DNA from: UBA993 sp964389365
Lineage (GTDB): Bacteria; Bacillota; Dethiobacteria; DTU022
Length of the DNA: 15,924 nucleotides
Assembly: GCA_964389365.1 (NCBI GenBank)
Contig: CAYMDO010000038.1
Coordinates: 1-15,924 of the forward strand
Reading direction: 5' to 3'
Shown piece after piece: positions 1 to 7,305 of this stretch (position 1 is its first letter; every line of letters starts with the position of its first letter). Both the position numbers and the translations under genes were made by a program. The notes below the pieces were generated by a model. That model made no database searches. It worked only from the letters and a program-made list of their open reading frames with translations, and was not told where the DNA came from.

Positions 1-105
1 CGGTTTTCAAAGAACGAAATGCTTAATGGCTGAAAAATCAGCCTGAGCAGTTACGATATTATATTAAATAGCTGTCATAAACGGAAGGGTAGACATCAGG
101 AACAG

Positions 106-1356
106 CTAAAGTTTCCTGGAGTATGTTTTTAAATATCTATAGCGCATTAATGCTGTATCGACAGGGTTAATTGGTTTTACCTTGCCTAACAGGGTAGCAC
201 AAATCATTGCTTTACATCCTTTATCCAAAATCATCGCAGCTGCAAAAGCATCATGTTTATCAGGGCCCGTGCAGAGTGCTCCGAATCCCCTTATCAGCAC
301 AGCATTTTTCCCTTTCAGCTTTACTGCCAATTCCCTGATCGATTGAAACGAACCGTCATAGTGAGCAACCCGTGCGCTCGTCCCGATAATTTGCGCAAAA
401 TCATCGAGTAACGGATATAATCTTTTAACGACCCTGGAAACCACCAGTGTATCCGGCAAAGCACTATGGATAATAGCCCCAACATTATTGCCGCACCGGT
501 AAATTTCCCGATGCAGCCGTGCTTCGGGCAAAAAGCTATCTACTTCATTATTACCGACAGGTGTATCTATGCCAATGTAAAACTGGCGATCACCTGCAAC
601 CTGGAACGGTTCCGCAACCGTTGCTCCGGTATAAAGAGTAAAACAGTCACCCGTTCTGATGCTGTTAAAAATTTTCCTTGGTGAGCCTTCTTCACTTAAT
701 CCCTTATTTGCGTCAAATCTGTTTAAATAGCATTTTCGGAAACCATCATCGTTATTAATTTCCCGGCCGGTTATTTCAAAATAGCGGTTATATGTGTAGC
801 CGCTGCAAATATTTTCTAACTCTGATGCAACCAGAAATGCTTCTTCCATATCCCTGCCAAAACAGACAGCTCCATGACAAGCAAGCAGAATAGCCTTGCT
901 TTCGCCACGGGCCAGTGCCTTTACTGCGGCACTTTTTAATTTTTGTGAACCGGGTAAACCATAGGCGGCACAATAAATTTTATTACCGATCAAGCCTGCA
1001 GCTGTACAATCATGAACAGGGATATCCACGCCCAGAGTGCTGATCGCAGAAGCGTTTACTTGGTGGGTATGGATAATAAAATTTATATCTTCCCTCTGTT
1101 TGTATATTTCAGCGTGCAAATCTTTTTCTGAAGAAGGGGCAATCCCGCCGCTATAATTGCCATCATGGATATTTATTGTAATTATTTCTTCGGGACGCAG
1201 AGTATCATATGCTCTACCACTCGGGGTGATGACAAATCGATGTTCGCTGAGCCGGCAGCTTACGTTACCCCATGTCCTGGAAATCAACCCTGATTGTAAA
1301 AGTTTTACTCCCGCCCGGACAACCTTTTCCCGGGCACTTGCTAGACCAATAATCAT
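106..1356 (-). CDS. Tandem-domain class II aldolase/adducin family protein
   Basis: A 416-residue protein with two class II aldolase/adducin domains in tandem; typical family members have one domain of about 200-230 residues. The N-terminal domain (about 5-195) keeps the full metal/catalytic set of fuculose-phosphate aldolase-like enzymes: GNVS near 30, PSG near 45, the acid/base Glu77 in SSEKDLH, the zinc ligands H96 and H98 in HTH, and H161 in CHGAV. The C-terminal domain (about 225-410) has the same fold signature (LHREIY near 282, GFGALCTG near 357), but HTH has become HSA and the third histidine is Phe, so it probably binds no metal. The likely role is aldol cleavage or epimerisation of a phosphorylated sugar in the cytoplasm; the substrate is unknown. 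It starts at ATG with AGAGG upstream, 15 bases after the stop of the flavin reductase gene, so the two are probably co-transcribed. Confidence 0.85.
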   Translation of the reverse strand: MIIGLASAREKVVRAGVKLLQSGLISRTWGNVSCRLSEHRFVITPSGRAYDTLRPEEIITINIHDGNYSGGIAPSSEKDLHAEIYKQREDINFIIHTHQVNASAISTLGVDIPVHDCTAAGLIGNKIYCAAYGLPGSQKLKSAAVKALARGESKAILLACHGAVCFGRDMEEAFLVASELENICSGYTYNRYFEITGREINNDDGFRKCYLNRFDANKGLSEEGSPRKIFNSIRTGDCFTLYTGATVAEPFQVAGDRQFYIGIDTPVGNNEVDSFLPEARLHREIYRCGNNVGAIIHSALPDTLVVSRVVKRLYPLLDDFAQIIGTSARVAHYDGSFQSIRELAVKLKGKNAVLIRGFGALCTGPDKHDAFAAAMILDKGCKAMICATLLGKVKPINPVDTALMRYRYLKTYSRKL

Positions 1357-1371
1357 AATTTACCTCTGGAA

Positions 1372-2721
1372 CTAAATTTTTCCAACTATTTTTCTACCCA
1401 CCCGTCCGGATAGAACAACCGGATCGTAAACCGGTGAAAAGGGTGGGGCATAAGCCAAGTCAAGGTGAAATATTTGATCTAAATTCATTTGTGCTGTTAT
1501 TGCCGCTGCATATACATCAATGCGTTTAACACTGTCTGCCGGTCCCGCAATTTGGGCGCCCAGCAAACGACCCTTTTCCTGATCGGCAACTAAAATCAAA
1601 TTTATCGGTCCCTGATCGGGATAATAGTGGGCACGGCTGCTTGTCTCTACCGCAAATTTAAACGCATCAAAACCGTTTTTTTGTGCTTCATCCAAAGTCA
1701 ACCCGGTACGTGCCAAACCAAGACTACCAAACTTGGTAACAGCTGTACCGAGCACTCCGGGAAAAGACTCCCAGCCACCGGCGATATTAGTGCCGGCAAC
1801 AACCCCTTCTTTATTTGCTTTCAACGCCAACGGCACATATGCCGGCTGCCCTGAAACAATATTTCTTGTTTCTGCGCAATCGCCGGCTGCGTAAATATAA
1901 GGAATGTTTGTTTGTAAGAATTGATTAGCCCTGATTGCCCCTCTAACCCCGATTTCAATGCCGCATTCCCGGGCCAGGTTGCTGTTCGGCTCAACACCGA
2001 CGCCAATAACAACCAGGTCATACCGCAGTGTTCCCTGATCGGATAATACATTAACGAATCCATCCAGAGTTTCTAAACTTTTTACATTATGGTTTAGCTT
2101 CAAGACAATACCTTCTGCAGACATGGCTGAGAGGGCTATGTCGGATATTTCCGGTTCAAATGAGCGTGTAATTGCATCACGGCGATGGATCAAGTGGGTT
2201 TCAATCCCCCGTGCATGAAGCGCTTCCAGCATTTCTAGAGCGATATATCCGCCTCCAATAACAGCACATGTCTCAGGCTTTTTCTCCTCCAGTAAAGTGC
2301 GTAAAGCCAGGGAATCTTCGAGGGTATGCACTGCATAGATTAAGTTCGAAGGACGATATTCGATATCTGCGCTTGATGGACTGGCTCCCGTAGCAATAAC
2401 CAGGTAATCAAAGCTCTCCTGCCCTATATTTTCAGTCGAACGATGGGTTACCATTTTAAACTGCGGATCAATGGCTATTACTTGGTGCTGCATTCTTAGA
2501 TCCAACTTTCTTAGACCAACCGCTTCATCCGGTGTAACTGCAACCAAGTCGCTAATTTCCTTAACCAAACCTTCAACATGGTATGGTATGCCACAAGCCC
2601 CGTACGAAATATATTCACCCATCTCAAAGACTATTACTTCCCAGTCGGGTTTTTGCCTTTTAACCTGGCTGGCCGCACTCATACCGGCTGCATTGCCGCC
2701 AATCACTACTACCTTTGCCAT
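1372..2721 (-). CDS. CoA-disulfide reductase / NADH oxidase-like flavoprotein
   Basis: A 449-residue FAD- and NAD(P)H-dependent pyridine nucleotide-disulfide oxidoreductase, the normal length for CoA-disulfide reductase and NADH oxidase (Nox) proteins without a rhodanese tail. Visible parts are an N-terminal FAD dinucleotide fold (VVVIGGNAAGMSAAS, 4-18), the single redox cysteine C43 in SYGACGIPY, a central NAD-binding fold (AVIGGGYIALEMLEAL near 153-168), a second FAD motif (YAAGDCAE near 297) and a C-terminal dimerisation domain with AYAPPFSPVYDPV. The single-cysteine motif marks the CoADR/Nox/persulfide reductase group, which reduces CoA disulfide, CoA persulfide or O2. The sequence alone does not say which. 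ATG start with AAAGGGG 9-15 bases upstream. It is first in a probable two-gene operon with the downstream aldolase. Confidence 0.88.
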   Translation of the reverse strand: MAKVVVIGGNAAGMSAASQVKRQKPDWEVIVFEMGEYISYGACGIPYHVEGLVKEISDLVAVTPDEAVGLRKLDLRMQHQVIAIDPQFKMVTHRSTENIGQESFDYLVIATGASPSSADIEYRPSNLIYAVHTLEDSLALRTLLEEKKPETCAVIGGGYIALEMLEALHARGIETHLIHRRDAITRSFEPEISDIALSAMSAEGIVLKLNHNVKSLETLDGFVNVLSDQGTLRYDLVVIGVGVEPNSNLARECGIEIGVRGAIRANQFLQTNIPYIYAAGDCAETRNIVSGQPAYVPLALKANKEGVVAGTNIAGGWESFPGVLGTAVTKFGSLGLARTGLTLDEAQKNGFDAFKFAVETSSRAHYYPDQGPINLILVADQEKGRLLGAQIAGPADSVKRIDVYAAAITAQMNLDQIFHLDLAYAPPFSPVYDPVVLSGRVGRKIVGKI

Positions 2722-2750
2722 GATAGGACCCCTTTCTTTAATACCATTTA

Positions 2751-2778
2751 ATTACATTAGAAGTTGGCCAATATTCAA
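2751..2778 (-). promoter_or_regulatory. Possible sigma-A promoter of the flavin reductase gene
   Basis: On the minus strand a TTGAAT -35-like box (2773-2778) is separated by 16 bases from a TGTAAT -10-like box (2751-2756), about 30 bases upstream of the start at 2721. Both boxes match the consensus only partly. The rest of the 2722-2962 gap holds no gene or strong hairpin that I can see. Confidence 0.35.
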
Positions 2779-2962
2779 TAAGCGATTGATAATGAAGAGA
2801 ATAAATATTAAATAGCACGTTTATCATTTTATCAGGTGTGTGCATTGGTTTGAGCAAAACCCGGGGAAATATATATGGGCTTTTATCAATACTATTCTGC
2901 CGGTAGCAAAAACCTATAATTTGAGAGCGATTGAAACCCACACGTTATACATACGGCTAATT

Positions 2963-3160
2963 CTATTCATCACGATCAAAGTTGCCCAGTTCGGATGTCC
3001 AAATAATCGCATCCACAATATACCAGATACCAAAACCACCCATGGTTACCAGTTTAAGAATACCCAGGCCAATTTCTCCTTTGTAAAACCGGTCTGCCCC
3101 AACACAACCTAAGGCCCAACTTAATATTGTCCCGGTTAACAAATATTTTCCTTTATGCAT
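2963..3160 (-). CDS. TM2-domain mini membrane protein
   Basis: A protein of 65 residues that is essentially one TM2 domain. It has a first hydrophobic helix (LLTGTILSWALGCVGADRF), the hallmark GADRFY turn, the amphipathic GEIGLGILKLVTMGGFGIWYIVDA stretch containing the second helix, and a short acidic tail. TM2 proteins are small inner-membrane proteins of poorly defined role. I chose the ATG at 3160 rather than the TTG at 3169 because GAGGAG sits directly against the TTG but is correctly spaced (9 bases) from the ATG. It is a monocistronic-looking unit with its own candidate promoter. Confidence 0.82.
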   Translation of the reverse strand: MHKGKYLLTGTILSWALGCVGADRFYKGEIGLGILKLVTMGGFGIWYIVDAIIWTSELGNFDRDE

Positions 3161-3209
3161 TGTTTTCAACTCCTCTACTAATGTGGTTAGATTAAACCAT
3201 TCCTCATCT

Positions 3210-3238
3210 ATAATACACCAATATCTGATTTATGCTAA
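3210..3238 (-). promoter_or_regulatory. Candidate sigma-A promoter of the TM2 gene
   Basis: The minus strand carries TTAGCA (3233-3238), a 17-base spacer and TATTAT (3210-3215). The -10 box matches the consensus at five of six bases and the -35 box at four of six. Transcription would start near 3203, about 40 bases before the ATG at 3160. Confidence 0.45.
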
Positions 3239-3294
3239 TTACCTATTGCCAGATTATAAAAACTGTTACAGCCAAGAAGTGGCCCGGGAGCAGT

Positions 3295-3921
3295 CTAAAT
3301 CCATTTTAGTATTCCGGCAAAAATGATCAGCATGATCGTATTAATAATAAATAGGCTGCCGATAAACCTTTTTTGCCTGGCTGGAGACCAATCATAGGCA
3401 AAATTTGCCGCCAGAAAGAAAGGGATATAGACCGTAACAAAAACCGGGAACGACCCCCACCAAGGGTAAACCCAATGAAAAGCATTGGTTTCAGCAAGGA
3501 ATATTTCAAAAACCGAGAAAAAAGCGGCATTGCCAAAGGCAAAAACGATCCGGTTGTTAACGCCAAGGATTTTTAAGTTTGGGTCCGCGGGTAAAATCTT
3601 GGAAAAGATCAATCCGGCAACAGCAAACATCATTGAAAGCTCCCAACCAACCCCGATCAAAAGGAGAAAGCTGGTTCCTTCCGGTACTGTCCACAGGGCA
3701 TGGCCTGAAAAATGCTGGATCAGGGCATTGATAATTTCATAAAACCAATGCACCATATATAATGACAGGCCGGCAGCAATCCCCTTCCAGTTCTTGTTGG
3801 AAATCTCATTAAAATAAACATACACGACAAACGCAAGCAAGGGAATAAAATACCATTGAAAGGTGTCTGTGTTACGCAGAATCTCCAAAGCTTTGGCAGT
3901 CAGTTCGGGTTGGTTTAACAT
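3295..3921 (-). CDS. Unrecognised six-helix integral membrane protein
   Basis: A 208-residue hydrophobic protein that I cannot assign to a named family. Six probable membrane segments lie at about 22-39, 47-65, 84-108, 124-143, 155-175 and 187-205, with short loops and a lysine/arginine-containing SPARQKR stretch before the last helix. Aromatic residues are abundant, notably HWFYE near 58-62 and HWVYPWWGSFP near 149-159. Conserved-looking charged residues inside membrane segments (E62, E94, E139, E144) could be functional. No signal peptide, cofactor motif or soluble domain is visible. The ATG start is well supported by GAGGAGGG about 5-12 bases upstream. It stands alone between the TM2 gene and the decayed region. 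That it is a real gene is likely; its function is unknown. Confidence 0.7.
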   Translation of the reverse strand: MLNQPELTAKALEILRNTDTFQWYFIPLLAFVVYVYFNEISNKNWKGIAAGLSLYMVHWFYEIINALIQHFSGHALWTVPEGTSFLLLIGVGWELSMMFAVAGLIFSKILPADPNLKILGVNNRIVFAFGNAAFFSVFEIFLAETNAFHWVYPWWGSFPVFVTVYIPFFLAANFAYDWSPARQKRFIGSLFIINTIMLIIFAGILKWI

Positions 3922-3970
3922 ACTGGCCCTCCTCAGTTAATTTAATCAAATAAAACTTTCTGCAAATAAT

Positions 3971-4069
3971 TTACTTATCCTTCTTTCTAAACTGCCTGAT
4001 CATATAACCTGTCCGGGCTCCAGAAACGGCAGCAGCAACCCTGTCTAACCCAACTGCTGCTGCAAACAA
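3971..4069 (-). other. Small open frame in the 3922-4220 gap, doubtful gene
   Basis: The gap upstream of the membrane-protein gene contains a short minus-strand frame (32 residues from a TTG at 4069) of protein-like composition: an Ala/Val-rich hydrophobic stretch followed by a basic tail (GYMIRQFRKKDK). In the same frame a TAG lies just before it, and there is no convincing ribosome binding site. It may be a remnant or chance. The CAG/CTG-rich arms here (GCAGCAG at 4029-4035 and CTGCTGC at 4054-4060) also form an inverted repeat. Confidence 0.2.
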
Positions 4070-4157
4070 AAATATTAACTATATATTTATTATTAACCAT
4101 TTCAGCGGGAACTAAAGGTTATTTTCTAAGCTTCAGACTGAACGGAATGCTTGTTCA

Positions 4158-4190
4158 GGAAAACAGCTGCCCTGATACCGGGCAGCTGTT
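4158..4190 (-). terminator. Hairpin terminator after the DUF2953 fragment
   Basis: A perfect 11-base stem (AACAGCTGCCC / GGGCAGCTGTT, plus-strand 4162-4172 and 4180-4190) with a 7-base loop lies 30 bases beyond the stop at 4221. On the minus strand it ends in TTTTCC, a short T-tract. The stem is strong and the T-tract modest, so an intrinsic terminator is likely but not certain. It may have served the intact ancestor of the neighbouring gene. Confidence 0.6.
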
Positions 4191-4220
4191 AATCTGTATT
4201 ATTCAATAAGAGATAACCGG

Positions 4221-4535
4221 CTATTCTTCGCTATTTGCATCTGATCCCGACTTAAAGCATTCTAACTTGTCAATTATTCCGGGCACCATTGCAATAATTT
4301 TTTCAGCGAGCCCCGGTTGGCGAGGGGAATAACACTTGAGTGTAGATTTAATCGCCAGACACTCTTCTTCAAAAACCGGCTCAAGATCAACAAATATATT
4401 TATACCACTGTAATTTATAACGTTCGTAAGGGCCGCCAGCAATCCGGTGTAAAATGGATCTGCAAAACCGATTTTACCGGTTATGTTAAATTGTCCCGGC
4501 TTTAATATTAGAAGCAGATTCCTGATTAGAACCAT
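4221..4535 (-). pseudogene. C-terminal fragment of a DUF2953 (YtfI-like) protein
   Basis: An open frame of 104 codons resembles the C-terminal half of DUF2953 proteins: an LIRNLL...LKPGQFNITGKIGFADPFYTG block (fragment residues 3-31), then GINIFVDLEPVFEEECL near 44-60. Intact members are about 200 residues or more and begin with a membrane helix; that half is absent. An in-frame TGA lies three codons upstream of the ATG, no ribosome binding site precedes it, and the start sits inside the last codons of a decayed ECF sigma factor. The simplest reading is a deletion that fused the 5' part of a sigma-factor gene to the 3' part of this gene. In spore formers DUF2953 is often paired with ytfJ, which is not here. 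The family call is from motif resemblance only. Confidence 0.55.
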
Positions 4536-4924
4536 ACCGGTTCTTCAGTATTGGTCGCTGCTGCAAAAATTGACTGTGGGATTGTATTTTGATTATTTCC
4601 TTCTTCTGCCAGCCAGTTGCCATCAAGCGATACTACTGAAACCCGTTTTTTGTTGTGCTGGTTGATCAATTTATGGCGATTTTTCTTAACCAGGGCAATA
4701 ACGACCTACTCTCGTCAAAGGTCCTTAAACCCAATAAAAATCTTAATAAAAACTTCCTGCAGCAAATCAAGGGATTCTTCTAAATTGCAGGTATAATTAT
4801 CGCAAATCCGGTAAAGGTATGCTTAATAATGTCTGAGCAGCTGGTTGTAGGCATCTCCATCATTTTTTTTGCACTTTCTGATCAGGTTTAATTTAGCTGT
4901 GTTTACCAGATTTTCCGCCTCTAA
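4526..4924 (-). pseudogene. Decayed ECF sigma-70 factor (region 2 only)
   Basis: Joining frames on the minus strand gives the N-terminal half of an extracytoplasmic-function sigma factor. The first segment reads LIRKCKKNDGDAYNQLLRHY, then a TAA (4823-4825), then AYLYRICDNYTCNLEES and LDLLQEVFIKI (the sigma-2 DLLQEVF core motif). A +1 shift near 4717 leads to FDESRSLLPWLRKIAIN (sigma-2.3/2.4), and a second shift near 4680 leads to LINQHNKKRVSVVSLDGN. The expected start codon reads TTA (4922-4924) a few bases after AGGGGTG, suggesting a mutated TTG/ATG start. Sigma region 4 is missing: the frame stops at 4526 where the DUF2953 fragment begins. A functional protein is impossible from one premature stop, two shifts and a truncation. 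The call rests on conserved sigma-2 wording visible in three consecutive blocks. Confidence 0.75.
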
Positions 4925-4957
4925 AAACACCCCTAAAATACTAATTTCTGAACAATC

Positions 4958-5003
4958 TAAAAAAGTTTCACCTGTTTTTACTGGTTCAGGCACAGGCTTG
5001 AAA
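4958..5003 (-). terminator. Bulged hairpin terminator of the aldo/keto reductase gene
   Basis: Immediately after the reductase stop codon (5005-5007) the minus strand can fold TTTCA + CCTGT against ACAGG + TGAAA. The upstream arm carries a two-base AG bulge, the loop is 16 bases, and CTTTTTT follows. Arms on the plus strand are 4966-4975 and 4992-5003. The T-tract is good; the bulge and large loop lower confidence. Confidence 0.5.
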
Positions 5004-5004
5004 T

Positions 5005-6192
5005 TTAACCACGATAATCGAGCCTTTTTATAAAGGGTTTTCCCTGATCCAGCACTTTGTGGATAACAGGCATCCAGCGACTTATCGAAATCGTCTGGGG
5101 GCATTTTTCTTCACACTGGCCACAGGATATGCAATTGACGGCTCGGACATCGTTTTTTAAGAAACCACCGCTTTCGTAAGCGTGTTTCCACCACTTGTAT
5201 TTGCTTCGAGCGGCTTCATACTGGTTAAACTTAATGATGTTGTTGTAGTTGCTGATGTTTCCGGGGATGTCGACACTTTGGGGGCATGGCATGCAGTATC
5301 CGCAATCAGTACAGGGGATGGCAGTCAGTTCTTCATAGCGGGCTCGCGCTTCATCAAAAAGAGCCAACTCGGCCGCAGAAAGGCTTCCTACAGCAGACCG
5401 GTCTGCATAGCCGATATTGTCCAGAAGCTGTTTCATGGTACTCATCCCACTTAACACAACAGAAACCTCCGGCTGATTCCATAGCCACATCATGGCCCAT
5501 TCAACAGCATCTCTTTTTCTTACAGCTTTCTCCCAAACCGGCTTAACCGAAGCAGGCGGAACTGCCAGATTACCGCCAAGCAATGGTTCCATCACTGCTA
5601 CGGCGGTGCCTTTTTCAGCAGCATAGCGCAGGCCTTTGGCACCGGCCTGGTTTTCTAGATCAATAAAATTATGCTGGATCAGGCACATCGGCCAATCGTA
5701 AGCATCTATAATCTCTCTGAAAGACTCAAGATTATCATGAAAAGAAAACGCCGGGTAGCGGATTCGCCCATCGGCTACAGTGTTTTCAAACCATTTGAGG
5801 ACACCAAGATTGTATATTTTTCGCCAGCTGCTTCTGTTTAAGCTGTGGAGCAGGTAAAAATCGAGGTAATCAACCTGCAGCTTATCTAACTGTTCATTCA
5901 GGAAAAAATCAAAGTCAGCGGCTGTTTCTACTTTCCAAACAGGCATTTTAGTGGCCAGCTTTACATTTTTCCGGTAACCATCTTTAAGGGCTCTACCTAC
6001 AATCAGTTCACTGTCTCCGCCATGGTAGATGTGAGCTGTGTCAATGAAGTTCACCCCATGATCGACGGCGCAGCGAATCATTTCAACAGCTTCAGGTTCA
6101 TCTACTTTGTTTCCTTTAACTGGAAGGCGCATAGTCCCAAAGCCGAGAGCGGATACTTTAAATCCAAGTTTACCAAAAGTTCGGTACTGCAT
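5005..6192 (-). CDS. Aldo/keto reductase with C-terminal 2x[4Fe-4S] ferredoxin domain
   Basis: A 395-residue fusion common in anaerobes. Residues 1-285 form an aldo/keto reductase barrel with the complete tetrad D51, Y56, K82 and H116 (FIDTAHIY, KMP, LLHSLN). Residues 290-370 carry two four-cysteine clusters, C294/C297/C300/C303 in CTDCGYCMPCP and C354/C357/C360/C364 in CISCGQCEEKCP, each suited to one [4Fe-4S] centre. The enzyme probably reduces a carbonyl with electrons exchanged between NAD(P)H and the clusters; the natural substrate is unknown. ATG start with AAAGGAG 8 bases upstream, its own strong promoter (6241-6269) and a terminator directly after the stop, so it is likely monocistronic. 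Confidence 0.92.
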   Translation of the reverse strand: MQYRTFGKLGFKVSALGFGTMRLPVKGNKVDEPEAVEMIRCAVDHGVNFIDTAHIYHGGDSELIVGRALKDGYRKNVKLATKMPVWKVETAADFDFFLNEQLDKLQVDYLDFYLLHSLNRSSWRKIYNLGVLKWFENTVADGRIRYPAFSFHDNLESFREIIDAYDWPMCLIQHNFIDLENQAGAKGLRYAAEKGTAVAVMEPLLGGNLAVPPASVKPVWEKAVRKRDAVEWAMMWLWNQPEVSVVLSGMSTMKQLLDNIGYADRSAVGSLSAAELALFDEARARYEELTAIPCTDCGYCMPCPQSVDIPGNISNYNNIIKFNQYEAARSKYKWWKHAYESGGFLKNDVRAVNCISCGQCEEKCPQTISISRWMPVIHKVLDQGKPFIKRLDYRG

Positions 6193-6240
6193 GGCTTATT
6201 CTCCTTTAGAGTCAACTAATCTTCCTGTCGTTTATTTATG

Positions 6241-6269
6241 TGTATATCCCTCTTTCTAAGGGTTGTCAA
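6241..6269 (-). promoter_or_regulatory. Sigma-A promoter of the aldo/keto reductase gene
   Basis: Minus-strand TTGACA (6264-6269, perfect -35), a 17-base spacer and TATACA (6241-6246), about 50 bases upstream of the ATG at 6192. This is the best consensus promoter in the window. Confidence 0.75.
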
Positions 6270-6564
6270 CAATCCTATTTGGATTATGCTAGTTTTGTAG
6301 ATTTAACGCAGATAACCGTATTTTTTATGATATTCTGATCAGGGGTTGCTGTTGACACATACAGGCAGTTTAATTTATGCCGATAATTCAGGGTTAAATG
6401 GCGTTTGAAAATTATTAAGCGATTATCGTTCTAGCCAAATGCAAATAAGCCAGAATAAACCGGCAAGTGCCAGGCTTAATTCTGTTGCTTGAAAAAGCAA
6501 TTACTTTATATCGTCTCCGCCAGTGAGGTAATCTTATTTGAACAAATCAAGGAGGACAATAAAT
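6270..6564. other. Intergenic region upstream of the GyrI remnant
   Basis: Between the reductase promoter and the GyrI-like remnant I see no gene. A plus-strand TTGACA at 6352-6357 has no good -10 partner at normal spacing. A small perfect hairpin, TTGCTT-GAAA-AAGCAA, lies at 6485-6500 with a GNRA-type loop, and weaker inverted repeats (AAGCC...GGCTT, GGCA...TGCC) occur in 6450-6480. No riboswitch class was recognised. Confidence 0.4.
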
Positions 6565-6751
6565 ATGCCTGCCAGCTATGATTTAAAAAAGAATACAAAG
6601 ATCTTTACCTGCCTAGGGAAGAGCCGATGTTAATTGATGTTCCCAACATGAACCTTATCATGATCGACGGTAAAGGCGACCCAAGTAGCGAAGCGTACCG
6701 GCACACAATGAAGTTATTTACGCTCTTGCTTACACGATCCGGATCCTATAA
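6565..6751 (+). pseudogene. Broken GyrI-like effector-binding domain gene
   Basis: The only plus-strand gene. A good ribosome binding site (GGAGG, 6551-6555) precedes the ATG at 6565, and the first codons read MPASYDLKK. At an A6 run (6585-6590) one base is missing. The next frame then continues as EYKDLYLPREEPMLIDVP and MNLIMIDGKGDPSSEAY, the characteristic start of GyrI-like small-molecule-binding proteins (the domain shared with AraC-type effector-binding regions). A second shift near 6700-6709 restores NEVIYALAYTIRI, then a TAA at 6749-6751. Intact members are about 200 residues; only about 60 codons remain, and the acetyltransferase gene from the other strand abuts the 3' end. The homopolymer shift alone could be a sequencing error, but the second shift and the truncation argue for real decay. 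Confidence 0.75.
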
Positions 6752-6771
6752 ATCGTCACACAGGAATTGCT

Positions 6772-7275
6772 TTACAGTTGGGCTGCTTGCATGGATACTT
6801 TTTTTTGACCGCTGCTGATCCACTGGCTGCCTACCTCTTTGAACCCAAGGCGGGTATGGAATGCGGTTGAAATTTCATTAGGGGGTGCTGAATTTATTTC
6901 ACAGGTAATAGAGGGTTTACCTGCTTGCCTGGCATAACTGAAAAGGTTTTGGTATAGCAAGGTGCCGATGCCGCTGCGCTGAAATTGACGATCAACAACT
7001 ACTCGATCGATATATATAAATTTTTCATAACGGGAGCTGAACCATTTATAATTATCATTTTGATAAGGCACACCATCCTCCATTGCCAGCAGAAAAGCGA
7101 TTACCGTACTGCTATCAACTGCAACAGTGAAATATGATGACAGCGAAACAAGATAACCCAGCCGATCTAAATCCATGTCGCTCGTCTGCTCAACTTCAGC
7201 ATCGTTAAGTTTAACTACTGAAAGGTAGTCAGATTCTAGCGCATGGCGAATCAATATTTCGTTCAAAATTAGCAT
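6772..7275 (-). CDS. GNAT-family N-acetyltransferase (COG3818-like)
   Basis: A 167-residue GNAT enzyme that would transfer an acetyl group from acetyl-CoA to an unknown amine. Motif A is clear at 88-112: YIDRVVVDRQFQRSGIGTLLY, with the acetyl-CoA pyrophosphate-binding Q99-R-S-G-I-G104. The region CEINSAPPNEISTAFHTRLGFKEVG (125-149) matches the conserved C-terminal half of the COG3818 predicted acetyltransferases. Length is normal. The ribosome binding site before the ATG at 7275 is weak (AAGAG, close to the ATG); a TTG four codons in is an alternative start. The gene follows the DUF2148 gene by 30 bases with no terminator between, so they are probably co-transcribed. Its 3' end faces the GyrI remnant. 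Confidence 0.85.
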   Translation of the reverse strand: MLILNEILIRHALESDYLSVVKLNDAEVEQTSDMDLDRLGYLVSLSSYFTVAVDSSTVIAFLLAMEDGVPYQNDNYKWFSSRYEKFIYIDRVVVDRQFQRSGIGTLLYQNLFSYARQAGKPSITCEINSAPPNEISTAFHTRLGFKEVGSQWISSGQKKVSMQAAQL

Positions 7276-7305
7276 CTCTTATATTGTTGTATAGAACTAT
7301 TTGAT

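Noticed and set aside
25..45. Hairpin GGCTGA-AAAA-TCAGCC downstream of the aldolase gene
   Set aside because: Stem of six pairs, about 65 bases or more from the stop codon and without a T-tract; too weak to call a terminator.
2840..3112. A 90-codon plus-strand frame
   Set aside because: No ribosome binding site or recognisable motif; it overlaps the well-supported TM2 gene on the other strand.
4823..5104. A 93-codon minus-strand open frame overlapping the end of the aldo/keto reductase gene
   Set aside because: Its first third is an out-of-frame shadow of the reductase; its end is the first segment of the ECF sigma pseudogene. It is not a gene by itself.
6340..6385. Plus-strand TTGACA as promoter of the GyrI remnant
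   Set aside because: No -10 box close to consensus at 16-18 bases; possibly decayed with the gene.
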